Source: Frankiales bacterium
GTDB lineage: Bacteria > Actinomycetota > Actinomycetes > Mycobacteriales > Jatrophihabitantaceae
Assembly: GCA_025966315.1 (NCBI GenBank)
Contig: JAOPUZ010000077.1
Location: 1-64,000, forward strand
DNA length: 64,000 bases
Direction of reading: 5' to 3'
Under the pieces are notes generated by a model, which was not told where the DNA came from, searched no databases, and saw nothing but the letters and a program-made list of their open reading frames with translations. The translations under genes were made by a program, and so were the position numbers. Each line of letters starts with the position of its first letter. Within the stretch, counting starts at the first letter, position 1. Shown here piece by piece: positions 43,483 through 51,858 of the stretch.

Positions 43483-44892
43483 GTGGTCAAGCATACGAGC
43501 CTAGGGGACCGACGAGTCCAGGCCTTGCTGCCACCCGTGCTGTCCGGGGCTGTTCCACTCGCTGGGCACGTCGCCGAGTTCATGATGCGCCCAAGGACCT
43601 TATTAGATAGGGCAGTAGCTGAAGGTAAGACAGCATTCACTCTCCGTTTAGGGACCAGAAAAGCGATTGTGCTGATGGGTGAGCAACACCATCGGTTCGT
43701 ATTCGCGGAGACGGACAAAAACCTCAGTATCTCGGCTGCCTACGGGTTCCTGGCGCGCATGTACGACCCGGACTGGTACGTGGTGGCCGAACCAGAGGAA
43801 TACCTGCGGCAGCGAGAAGTGATGTTGCCGCGTTTCGGGAATCGACAGGTTGCGGGTTACCGCGATCTGATGTTGCACGACGCGCAGGAATTCATCTCGA
43901 GCCTGGGCGCCGACGGTCGGTTCGAGATCTCCAGCACACTGAACACGGTATTGCTGCGGATTGCTGCCGGTTGCTTCCTGGGGGAGGCGTTCGGGGCGAT
44001 TCTGACGCCTGAGTTCGGCGAGCTCATGGACGATTTTGCCGGCGGCCTGACCTTTCTTCCGCGCTGGCTACCCTCGTCCAGGCGCCGACGGGCCGACAGG
44101 GCCCGACTCGCGCTGCGAGCGATCGTGGCAGACGAACTCGAGGAGCGGCGGCGCAATGTGCCGGAGCGTACCGCCGAAGACATGGATTTCCTGGATGTGC
44201 TGACGTCGGCCACCTATGCGGATGGATCGGCGCTGCCGCAGCGAGTGGTCGTCAACCTCGTCCTCGGAGTCTTGCTCGGCGGCCACGAGACGACGATCGG
44301 ACCGATCGGCTGGATGCTCGTCGACCTACTTCGGAACCCCGGTGAATTGGAGCTCGTGAGGGCCGAGCTGGACGCCGTCCTCGGAGACGATCTGTCCCCG
44401 ACGCTAGCGCAGTTCATGAAGCTCAAGGTCTTCGACAACGCACTGCGAGAAACTCAGCGTCTGCACCCGCCAACCACCGTCCTGGCTCGGGTAGCCGTGG
44501 CCGATATCGAGCACGCCGGTTACCTGATCCCGCGCGGCACGATGGTGATGGTCACCCCCTACGGCGCTCACCGAATGCCGGAGGTGTTCGAGGAGCCGGC
44601 TCGATACTGGCCGGCGCGCTACACCGAGTTCCCGGCCAGCTTGAACGGGTTGATCAACTTCGGTGGCGGCAACCATCGCTGCCTCGGTGCCAGATTCGCC
44701 GAGCTGGAAATCAAAGTGGTGCTGGGATTGCTGCTGCGGGAATACGACTTCGAGATGGTGACCGCCGGCGCCAAGGGCACGTCCGGTCTGGGACCACATC
44801 ATCTGACGTCGCCCTGCTTCGTGACGTACCGGCGTCGACGTCAACCCGTCCGCGAGGAGCCCCGAACGGCTGCGGCCGCCGGCGAAAGCTAA
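43483..44892 (+). CDS. CYP51-like sterol 14-alpha-demethylase P450
   Basis: A 469-residue P450. The haem loop INFGGGNHRCLGARFAELEIK (ligand Cys400) is followed by VLGLLLREYDFEMV and a C-terminal PCFVTYRRR. These closely mirror Mycobacterium tuberculosis CYP51 (FGAGRHRCVG...VLLREYEFEM...PACVRYRRR). The K-helix ETQRLHPPTTVLARVA also fits CYP51. I-helix: LLGGHETTIGPIGWML. CYP51 removes the 14-alpha methyl of lanosterol-type sterols in three oxidations. GTG start with GGGGGAAA upstream. The Rieske gene follows 71 bp later. A degraded copy of its 5' end lies at 38040-38195. Confidence 0.85.
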   Translation: MVKHTSLGDRRVQALLPPVLSGAVPLAGHVAEFMMRPRTLLDRAVAEGKTAFTLRLGTRKAIVLMGEQHHRFVFAETDKNLSISAAYGFLARMYDPDWYVVAEPEEYLRQREVMLPRFGNRQVAGYRDLMLHDAQEFISSLGADGRFEISSTLNTVLLRIAAGCFLGEAFGAILTPEFGELMDDFAGGLTFLPRWLPSSRRRRADRARLALRAIVADELEERRRNVPERTAEDMDFLDVLTSATYADGSALPQRVVVNLVLGVLLGGHETTIGPIGWMLVDLLRNPGELELVRAELDAVLGDDLSPTLAQFMKLKVFDNALRETQRLHPPTTVLARVAVADIEHAGYLIPRGTMVMVTPYGAHRMPEVFEEPARYWPARYTEFPASLNGLINFGGGNHRCLGARFAELEIKVVLGLLLREYDFEMVTAGAKGTSGLGPHHLTSPCFVTYRRRRQPVREEPRTAAAAGES

Positions 44893-44963
44893 GCGCCAAC
44901 GAGCGCTAAGCGAGGGATCGGCGGCACGCAGACGATGCGACTCACAACACTTACAGGAGACAG

Positions 44964-46106
44964 ATGACTATCGAGAAGTCACGAGCGACACGATCCGCTC
45001 CGTCGCTTGATGACGCGCGTACACGTCATCAACGGGCCCGAGCGGTTGGGCTGAGCCCGGACTACTGGTATCCCGTGTTGCGCTCCCGCGACCTGCGTGC
45101 GGGCAAAGTGCGGGAGGTTCAGTTCCAGGGGAGCTCGCTGGCGGTGTACCGCGGGTCGGACGACAAGGTGCGGGTCCTGGAGAACAGATGCGCGCACCGG
45201 CAACTGAAACTGTCTGACGGAAAAGTCGACGGCTGTGCGCTGCGTTGCATGTACCACGGATGGGCACATGATGGGTCAGGCCATATCTCAGACGTCCCGC
45301 ACGATCTTTTCGGCCGCGCCATTCCTCGTACCAAGATCGGCTCATTTCCCGCGACTGAGCGTTACGGTCTCGTCTGGATCTTCCCCGGCGCACCCGAATT
45401 GGCCCTCGAACGCTCGGTGCCGGACCTGGTCGAACTCGAACCGGGCAACGGCTGGACGCACGTCGTCAATTCCTTTGTCTTCGATTGTCATCACTCGGTG
45501 CTCATGGAGAACGTCTGCGACTTTTCTCATGCCTACCTGCATCGCAAGTTCGCACCCTTCGGACCAGACGCCAAGCTCACGCGGCTGGAGCGTGAAACGG
45601 ACCGTGTGCTGCTCGCCTATCAAACGAAAGTGGCGGGCGGACGAGTGTCCAGCCTCTTCCTCAACGGCCCTGAGGTCGACACCCAAGCCATCGAGATGGC
45701 CTACGAGTATCCCTATCAACGGACCGATACCGGCGGAAAGATCTTGGAGTGGTGCTTTCCGGTTCCTGTGAATGACACCACCACTCTTGCCTTCTTCATC
45801 TTCGCGTTCGCTCCCAACACCTTTCGTTTTCCACTCCTGCCGATCAAGATGCCGTCACGACTTGCTGATGGGCTGACCAGGATTGGTAACGTGGCGGGTA
45901 TTCGGCGTGTGCTCGAGCAGGACGTTCGCGCCGTGGCGCTGGAGCAGTCGGCCTACGAGCAGCACTACGCCAAGCCCGTGCCGGACCTCAATCCGGCGGT
46001 ACGCGAGATCCAAGACTTGATGATCGACAAGTGGCAGCCCGCCCAGCTCGACGTTCGGCCGGCTCACCTCGCGGTGGACAATTGCTCGCCCCACCCACAG
46101 AGGTAG
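44964..46106 (+). CDS. Rieske non-haem iron oxygenase (candidate C-4 demethylase, SdmA-like)
   Basis: A 380-residue oxygenase. The Rieske site is Cys76-x-His78 and Cys95-x2-His98, and the catalytic iron motif is MENVCDFSHAYLH (Asp/His/His facial triad). Layout matches the KshA/PaO/SdmA group acting on sterols and chlorophyll-type rings rather than aromatic-ring dioxygenases; no beta subunit is present. Downstream of CYP51 in one operon, it probably oxidises C-4 methyl groups. It needs a reductase and ferredoxin not found in the island; the flavoprotein at 58524 is one candidate. ATG with AGGAG seven bases upstream. Confidence 0.85.
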   Translation: MTIEKSRATRSAPSLDDARTRHQRARAVGLSPDYWYPVLRSRDLRAGKVREVQFQGSSLAVYRGSDDKVRVLENRCAHRQLKLSDGKVDGCALRCMYHGWAHDGSGHISDVPHDLFGRAIPRTKIGSFPATERYGLVWIFPGAPELALERSVPDLVELEPGNGWTHVVNSFVFDCHHSVLMENVCDFSHAYLHRKFAPFGPDAKLTRLERETDRVLLAYQTKVAGGRVSSLFLNGPEVDTQAIEMAYEYPYQRTDTGGKILEWCFPVPVNDTTTLAFFIFAFAPNTFRFPLLPIKMPSRLADGLTRIGNVAGIRRVLEQDVRAVALEQSAYEQHYAKPVPDLNPAVREIQDLMIDKWQPAQLDVRPAHLAVDNCSPHPQR

Positions 46107-46444
46107 CCCGATCTGACGGATTCGTGAACCAATCGGGCTCGGGCCGCCGTGCGAGTCAACCTGAATCGCCACCCTAAGCAGCACAGGAACGCAGACACTC
46201 CAGATAACGTTGGGGTTGTTCGACCACACTTGTCGCCAGAGTTCGTTCAGGAACGCAGTGAAGGCGAGCAGGTCGGCGCGGGCGTCGCTGGTGAGCAGCA
46301 AGACGCCAGAACTTGTCCTCGGCACTTGTGTCAGCTGCGATGTCGTTGGCTCGACGGCGCGACCGTCGCGCATCGTAAGACCAGCGCGTGCCGTCGTTGG
46401 CGTAGTACTCGCCGCCGTGGCTTCGGAGCCTTCTTCCTCGATCG
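46107..46444. other. Intergenic gap between convergent genes
   Basis: A 338-bp stretch between the convergent Rieske and ERG4-like genes. Both strands have open frames but none resembles a known protein or shows a good ribosome site. One minus-strand frame has a hydrophobic stretch (NVIWSVCVPVLLRVAI), which could be a decayed membrane protein; I do not call it. Confidence 0.4.
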
Positions 46445-47827
46445 TTAGAGTATGTACGGAATGAACTTCTTAGGTACTACGCGCTTGTACTGTTCCCATG
46501 AATCTCCGTATTTGGTGCTACATCGTTTCTCATCTCTTCGACCGCGGTGAATGATCATCAGCGTGAAGAATGCAGGATAAAAATATGGGAGGGCTCCGCT
46601 AAATCCGCAGGCCAAACCCCATAGCACCGCCATGGCTAAGTCCGCAGTATAATGGATCTTTCGCGCGTAGCGCCACCAGCCGTCGATAAGCAACGTGTGA
46701 CCGCTTTCAGTCACCAGATATCGGGGATTCTGAAGCGTCCCCCAAGGAAGCTGCGGGAACGTCCTGCGCCGAATTCCGGTTCCGCGCTCCTGCATACGAA
46801 AGCGATTCTTCTGACTTTGGGAGGTATCCCACACGAAGTAGGCGGCGAGGAGTGCGACGAACAGGAATCCCAGGAAGCCCACGGAGTGCGTCACGGAAGG
46901 ATTGACAAGCAGAAAATAGGAGTTGAAGCTGTAAACCCAAGGAACACCGGCCAGATTCCAGAAGATCAGCATCCAACCCCACTTCTCGTGAAAGATATCC
47001 CACGAAGAAGGTATGCATTCCTCGCCCTTGGCGCAGGCGTTTGCGTACAGGCCGTGCGCGGCAACCATGAATAGAAGTGGCCACGAAACATGCCCATAAA
47101 GATCGTAGTATTGTACGGCAGCTGAACACGTCAGAACAAACAACAGGAAAAATGAGATGCGTGCAACGGTGAAGAATTTAAGTTCGATTCGGCCGATGGT
47201 TGGGTTCAGCACGGCACCCATGAAGAAGTCGTATACGACGCTGCCAGTCATGCGCACCTGCATGCCCGCGCGCACGGCTGTTACGTAGGCGCTGACAGCA
47301 ACCGTGTCGGCGATCAGGACGGCGGTCGTCAGCATGGGTCCCAAGTTTTTGGCGTATTCGGTAATCGGCACAAGGCCGGTGAAGTGCAGCAACGCGACCA
47401 GTGCCAGCGTGGCGTACCAGCTCGCGGCACCGTTGCAGTGATAAACACGTTTGCGTCCGCCCTCCTCATCGATGGGCAACCCGAGCACTCTCGGACCGGG
47501 AAGCACCCACGCGAAGAACAGCTCAACCGTAAGAAATCCGCCGTAAAGCAGAACAGCAGGCGCGTTCGGGAGAGCGCCACCAATGACATGACTCCACATA
47601 CGCCCCAGAAACGGGAGCAGATCCGACCACGAGGTAGGACGCGCGATACTGCCTTTGTAAAACGTGACCGATATCCACAGGTAGTACACCAACAGATGTG
47701 ACCCGACCATGACCCCCAGGACGCCGACTGGTCCTCCAAATTCCCACTCTATCGCCGGGGCCTTGGATCTCCGTCCTAGGCCTGATGATGTCGCGTCGGA
47801 AGCCGGCTCACGACGGAACGGCCTCAT
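46445..47827 (-). CDS. Sterol C-24(28) reductase-like (ERG4 family)
   Basis: A 460-residue polytopic membrane reductase. It starts with EWEFGGPVGVLGVMVGSHLLVYYLW (fungal ERG4 EFGGPIG...). WDIFHEKWGWMLIFWNLAGVPWVY follows (ERG4 EKFGFMLIFWNMAGVP), then DGWWRYARKIHYTADLAMAV, where ARKIHYTAD is the ERG4-type variant of the RHxNYLGD motif. It ends KYGDSWEQYKRVVPKKFIPYIL. ERG4 reduces the 24(28) methylene left by the C-24 methyltransferase; C-7 reductases are the alternative. Base composition is visibly more AT-rich than in neighbours, suggesting separate origin. Start overlaps the upstream relic ORF stop (ATGA). Confidence 0.83.
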   Translation of the reverse strand: MRPFRREPASDATSSGLGRRSKAPAIEWEFGGPVGVLGVMVGSHLLVYYLWISVTFYKGSIARPTSWSDLLPFLGRMWSHVIGGALPNAPAVLLYGGFLTVELFFAWVLPGPRVLGLPIDEEGGRKRVYHCNGAASWYATLALVALLHFTGLVPITEYAKNLGPMLTTAVLIADTVAVSAYVTAVRAGMQVRMTGSVVYDFFMGAVLNPTIGRIELKFFTVARISFFLLFVLTCSAAVQYYDLYGHVSWPLLFMVAAHGLYANACAKGEECIPSSWDIFHEKWGWMLIFWNLAGVPWVYSFNSYFLLVNPSVTHSVGFLGFLFVALLAAYFVWDTSQSQKNRFRMQERGTGIRRRTFPQLPWGTLQNPRYLVTESGHTLLIDGWWRYARKIHYTADLAMAVLWGLACGFSGALPYFYPAFFTLMIIHRGRRDEKRCSTKYGDSWEQYKRVVPKKFIPYIL

Positions 47828-48024
47828 TTTCCAATCACTCCGAATTGGACGACGCCGAGGTGCGGGCTATTCGCGTCGAGCAACACCGGTCGGTGGTTGG
47901 TGTCGTACCAACTACGCGGATACGGTGACGTCGGCCATCGGCCAAAGGTGCTCCCATTGAGCTTCGCCGTGGCATGAGTGGTCGAAGAGCTCGTTGTCAC
48001 TACGGGTCGCCTCGAAATGGTCAC
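47824..48024 (-). pseudogene. Relic of a Rieske gene N-terminus, overlapping the ERG4-like start
   Basis: A 66-codon minus-strand frame reading THATAKLNGSTFGRWP, SPYPRSWYDTNHRPVLLDAN and SPHLGVVQFG. It parallels the N-terminus of the Rieske gene at 37854 (NHAQASTAARNERRWP, AYPRGWYVV, APVLLDAYCPHIGTHLG) with an internal deletion of about 26 residues. The first Rieske cysteine is changed to Ser (CPH to SPH). Its stop overlaps the ERG4-like ATG, so it may survive as a leader that couples translation. Confidence 0.6.
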
Positions 48025-48112
48025 AGCGCATCAACCTCGATCAGTGCTCACCGGCCAAGACGCCCCGCGCGTCGACGGGGATGAGCTTGCATCGCGGCAC
48101 AGACTTCACAAA

Positions 48113-48126
48113 GGGCCCCTGGACCC
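48113..48126. promoter_or_regulatory. Island palindrome, copy 4
   Basis: GGGCCCCTGGACCC, one mismatch in the right half. It lies 88 bp upstream of the relic ORF that leads into the ERG4-like gene, the only promoter gap for that gene. The flanking 48127-48172 has no other feature. Confidence 0.45.
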
Positions 48127-48172
48127 GTCCCCTGAGCCCAGTACACCAGGCCGAGTCAGGCCGCGAGTCGAA

Positions 48173-48213
48173 TTCCCAGGCTGACAGTGCGAGTTCGATT
48201 CTCGTCACCCGCT
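48173..48213 (+). other. 3' half of a tRNA-Gly (probable integration scar)
   Basis: TTCCCAG-GCTGA-CAGT-GCGAG-TTCGATT-CTCGT-CACCCGCTC reads as the right half of an actinobacterial tRNA-Gly(CCC): anticodon loop, 3' anticodon stem, T-arm with TTCGATT, and 3' acceptor strand. The 5' half is missing; the bases before 48173 do not pair with GCTGA. 3' tRNA halves are the usual attachment sites left by tyrosine-recombinase elements. It marks the right end of the sterol island. Confidence 0.6.
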
Positions 48214-48250
48214 CTGCGTTCCAACTGCGAGTCTGCGTTCCAACTGCGAG
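48213..48250. repeat. Two tandem 19-bp units
   Basis: TCTGCGTTCCAACTGCGAG occurs twice head to tail (48213-48231 and 48232-48250), immediately after the tRNA-Gly fragment. Short direct repeats next to a tRNA scar could be recombinase arm sites or replication slippage. Confidence 0.7.
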
Positions 48251-48442
48251 CGTTCTAACGACCCGATCCGAGTGCGGAGTTCATCGCGGCCTCGCGGTCT
48301 CGGCACACGGTGCGGTTTGGAGGTGCCACGAAGTGATCGTTTTTGCTCTCCCGGCACCGGTCACGAGGTTCGGTGCGTTCGTCAGTCCATGTTGGGTGCT
48401 TCCCGGTCGTTGGTTATTCCGATGTGCGCCGTGATCGACCGA

Positions 48443-49225
48443 TCAGGCCAGCGCGCGAAGCAGTCGTGCGGTGTCCGCGTCGGCGGGATAAAACGACTCG
48501 ATGGCCAGTTCCTCGACCGTGACGTCGGTCGCGGTGCCGACGACGGCACTGATGCTGAAGAAGGACAGCTCGTCCGGCCCATGCCGCAAGCGCAGCGGCA
48601 GCACGACGTCGGTATGGGACGGTTCGACGGCCGTCCCGCCTGGGTATCCGGCCAGCTCGTCGTGCAGCTCCTGCAGTCGTTGATCAGCAAGCCGTTCGGC
48701 GCGCCGTTGTAACTGCACGAGCAGGTGCCCGCGCCACTGGGCCAGATTCAGGATGTTGGGCGCCATGCCGTCCGGATGCAGACTCAGTCGCAGCACGTTC
48801 ACCGGCGGCGCCAGCAACTCCGGTGCGCAATCGGCCAGCAGCACGTTGATGGCCGAGTTCGAGTCGATCAGTTCCCACCAACGATTCACCACTACCGCCG
48901 GATAGGGATTGTGGCCGGTCAGCACCTGGCGCAGCGCCGCTCTGATGTTGTCCAGTTCCGGCTCGTCCAGCCCGTGTTGGGTGTATGCCGGGGCGTATCC
49001 GCCGGCCAGCAGCAGCGTGTTTCGTTCCCGCAGCGGCACATCCAGCTGTTCGGTGAGGCGCAAGATCATGTCGGACGTGGGGCGGGACCGCCCGGTTTCG
49101 ACGAAGCTGAGATGGCGGGTCGAAATGTCGGTCTGAATGGCCAGATCTAGTTGGCTGAGCCGTCGGCGTTCGCGCCATTCACGCAGCAGCTGGCCGACCG
49201 GGCGGGACGTCGTCGGTGCGGTCAT
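48443..49225 (-). CDS. XRE/MmyB-type transcriptional regulator
   Basis: A 260-residue regulator. N-terminal HTH: LLREWRERRRLSQLDLAIQT and RHLSFVETGRSRPTSDMI. The C-terminal MmyB-like ligand domain contains NPYPAVVVNRWWELIDSN and LRLSLHPDGMAPNILN. MmyB-family domains bind fatty-acid-like ligands in described members. ATG at 49225; the frame to 49276 is not supported. It is divergent from the glutamine synthetase gene, and is also the nearest intact regulator to the right end of the sterol island. Confidence 0.88.
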   Translation of the reverse strand: MTAPTTSRPVGQLLREWRERRRLSQLDLAIQTDISTRHLSFVETGRSRPTSDMILRLTEQLDVPLRERNTLLLAGGYAPAYTQHGLDEPELDNIRAALRQVLTGHNPYPAVVVNRWWELIDSNSAINVLLADCAPELLAPPVNVLRLSLHPDGMAPNILNLAQWRGHLLVQLQRRAERLADQRLQELHDELAGYPGGTAVEPSHTDVVLPLRLRHGPDELSFFSISAVVGTATDVTVEELAIESFYPADADTARLLRALA

Positions 49226-49490
49226 CAGCCGACCGTAGCGGGCGGGGTGTCGCGGTGCGATTACCTGTGAGGTCATGTCGACCGGTCCGCACAGAATTCT
49301 CGCCAGCCGGGCCCGAGCGGTTCGGCTAGGTAGGGTTTACCGGCATTTGTGCCACCGGCTCCGCGCCTTGATCCAGGACGGCACTGTGTCGTTTATCGCG
49401 CCGAAACATTCCCGGTTCGGACCGTTTCTAAATTCGTCAGATCGGGATTCTGCCGGATCGGCGGGACGCTGCGCTTCGAGGGGTATCCAT

Positions 49491-51668
49491 ATGAGTGGGA
49501 ACAACGTTCGGCTGCAGGCGATCAAGGACGTCGAGGCCTATGTGCCACCCGCGCCGACCTTCGTGACGGACGAAGCTCCGGGTGCCATTTTCGGCGAGAA
49601 CGTGTTCAGCCTGGCGGTCATGCAGAAACGGCTGCCCAAGCTGGTTTATCGCTCGATCGTGGCCACCATCGAACATTCCAAGCCACTCGACCCGATGGTC
49701 GCCGACGCGGTTGCCTCCGCCATGAAGGACTGGGCGATGGAGAAGGGGGCGACTCACTACTCGCACGTTTTCTACCCGTTGACCGGGCTGACCGCCGAGA
49801 AGCACGACAGCTTCTTCGAGCCGGCCGGCGGCGGCCTGTCGCTGGCCGAATTCGCGGGTAAGACGCTGGCCCAAGGCGAATCCGACGGATCCAGCTTTCC
49901 CAGTGGCGGGCTGCGCAACACCTTCGAGGCACGCGGTTATACCGGTTGGGACCCGACCAGCCCGGCGTACGTGCTCGACAACCCGAACGGCAAAACGCTG
50001 TGCATTCCCACGGTTTTCGTGTCGATGTTCGGCGACGCGCTGGATCACAAGACCCCGCTGCTGCGCTCGCAGCAGTCCATGGCCAAACATGCCGAACGGG
50101 TGCTGCGGCTGTTCGGTCATGAGAAGCCGGATCACGTGGTGTCCTATGCCGGCGCCGAGCAGGAGTATTTCTTGCTCGACCGGCATTTCTTCCTGGCCCG
50201 GCCGGACCTGCTCAACTCCGGGCGCACCCTGTTCGGTGCGAAACCGCCGAAAGGACAGGAATTCGACGACCATTACTTCGGCGCCATCCCCGAGCGCGTG
50301 CTGGGCTACATGATGGATTGCGAACGGGAGTTGTTCAAGCTCGGTATCCCGGCCAAGACGCGGCACCAAGAGGTCGCGCCGGGGCAATTCGAACTGGCGC
50401 CGATGTTCGAGCGGGCCAACATCGCCGCCGACCACCAGCAGATGTTGATGACCACGCTGAAGCGGCTGGCCAACAAGCACGGCATGGAATGCCTCTTTCA
50501 CGAGAAACCGTTCGACGGCGTCAACGGCTCCGGCAAGCACGTCAATTTCTCCATCGGAAACTCGACCGAGGGCAACCTGCTGTTGCCGGGTGACACCCCG
50601 CACGAGAATGCCCAGTTCCTGGTGTTCTGCGCGGCCATCATCCGCGCCGTCCACAAGTACGGCGGCCTGTTGCGGGCGTCGGTGGCCTCGGCCAGCAACG
50701 ATCACCGGCTCGGCGCCAACGAGGCACCGCCGGCCATCATCTCGATCTTCCTGGGTGATCAGCTGGCTGACGTTTTCGACCAGATCGCCAAGGGCGGAGC
50801 CACTTCGTCCAAAGAGAAGGGCACGCTGCTGATCGGGGTGGACACCCTGCCGGTGCTGCCCACCGACCCGGGCGACCGTAACCGCACCAGCCCGTTCGCC
50901 TTTACCGGTAACCGTTTCGAGTTCCGCGCGCCGGGTTCGCTGCAGTCCATCGCGGGACCGATGGTCACGATCAACACGATCATGGCCGAGGCCCTGGACT
51001 ACATCGCCACCGAGCTCGACACCTCGATCGCCGCCGGGACCGAATTCAACGTCGCGGTGCAGAACGTCCTGGCTGAGATCATCGGCAACCATGGGGCCGC
51101 GGTCTTTGGTGGCAACGGCTATTCCGAGGATTGGCAGGTCGAAGCCGCCTCGCGCGGACTGCCCAACCTGCGAACCACGCTGGATGCGTTGCCCGAGTTG
51201 ATCTCCGAACCGGCCATGGAGGTTTTCGAGAAGTACGGGGTCTTCACGCACCGCGAGATGCATAGCCGCTACGAGGTCGGCCTCGAGCAGTACACCCGCA
51301 GCATCGGGGTGGAAGCCCGCTCCACGTTGGAGATCGGGACGACACTCGTGTTGCCGGCCGCGGTCCGCTACCAGACCGAGGTAGCACTCAACGTCGGTGC
51401 GCTCAAGGCCGCCGGGATCGAGACGGACACCTCGTCCCTGCTGGAAGTGTCGACGCCGCTCACGGCGTTGCGGGCCGCGCTGGGCACCTTGCGGGCCGCA
51501 CTGGAAACCGATCCCGCAGCGGATCCGTTCGACGAGGCCAAGCACGCCCGGGATGCGTTGTTGCCGGCCATGACCGGAGTGCGCACGGCCGCCGACCAGC
51601 TAGAAGGCATCGTCGCCGATGACCTGTGGCCGCTGCCGACCTATCAGGAGATGCTCTACATCTTGTAG
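49491..51668 (+). CDS. glnN: Glutamine synthetase type III
   Basis: A 725-residue GSIII enzyme making glutamine from glutamate, ammonia and ATP. It starts [20 protein letters not shown] with [17 protein letters not shown] next. Catalytic blocks: [59 protein letters not shown] and [21 protein letters not shown]. Length and the [19 protein letters not shown] block are specific for type III. The ATG at 49491 is chosen by homology; upstream codons to 49275 match nothing. Single-gene unit ending at a strong hairpin. Confidence 0.96.
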   Translation: MSGNNVRLQAIKDVEAYVPPAPTFVTDEAPGAIFGENVFSLAVMQKRLPKLVYRSIVATIEHSKPLDPMVADAVASAMKDWAMEKGATHYSHVFYPLTGLTAEKHDSFFEPAGGGLSLAEFAGKTLAQGESDGSSFPSGGLRNTFEARGYTGWDPTSPAYVLDNPNGKTLCIPTVFVSMFGDALDHKTPLLRSQQSMAKHAERVLRLFGHEKPDHVVSYAGAEQEYFLLDRHFFLARPDLLNSGRTLFGAKPPKGQEFDDHYFGAIPERVLGYMMDCERELFKLGIPAKTRHQEVAPGQFELAPMFERANIAADHQQMLMTTLKRLANKHGMECLFHEKPFDGVNGSGKHVNFSIGNSTEGNLLLPGDTPHENAQFLVFCAAIIRAVHKYGGLLRASVASASNDHRLGANEAPPAIISIFLGDQLADVFDQIAKGGATSSKEKGTLLIGVDTLPVLPTDPGDRNRTSPFAFTGNRFEFRAPGSLQSIAGPMVTINTIMAEALDYIATELDTSIAAGTEFNVAVQNVLAEIIGNHGAAVFGGNGYSEDWQVEAASRGLPNLRTTLDALPELISEPAMEVFEKYGVFTHREMHSRYEVGLEQYTRSIGVEARSTLEIGTTLVLPAAVRYQTEVALNVGALKAAGIETDTSSLLEVSTPLTALRAALGTLRAALETDPAADPFDEAKHARDALLPAMTGVRTAADQLEGIVADDLWPLPTYQEMLYIL

Positions 51669-51707
51669 TCCGCCCCGACCGCCCGCCCCGACCGCCCGCC
51701 CGACCCG

Positions 51708-51752
51708 ATCGCGCAACATCTGGCATCCCAGCGATGCCAGATGTTGCGCGAT
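51708..51752. terminator. Long perfect hairpin after glnN
   Basis: ATCGCGCAACATCTGGCAT (51708-51726) is repeated inverted at 51734-51752 around a 7-base loop: a 19-bp perfect stem. TTT follows. It lies 40 bp past the glnN stop, so it is probably its transcription terminator, although the arm length and lack of a GC-only stem also fit a REP-like element. Confidence 0.65.
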
Positions 51753-51858
51753 TTTCGGGTCGCGCGCATTACCTCCCGGGTAATCGACAGGCTCCGCCTC
51801 GGTGGCCAGGATTGTGTCGTCGACATCGACGAAACACCTACCACGAAAGGCAAATCCC

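Noticed and set aside
45855-46373. 172-residue minus-strand ORF with a hydrophobic stretch
   Set aside because: Its second half is antisense to the Rieske gene and no known family or ribosome site supports it.
49437-51545. 702-residue antisense ORF
   Set aside because: It lies entirely opposite the type III glutamine synthetase gene, a typical GC-rich shadow frame with no family features.
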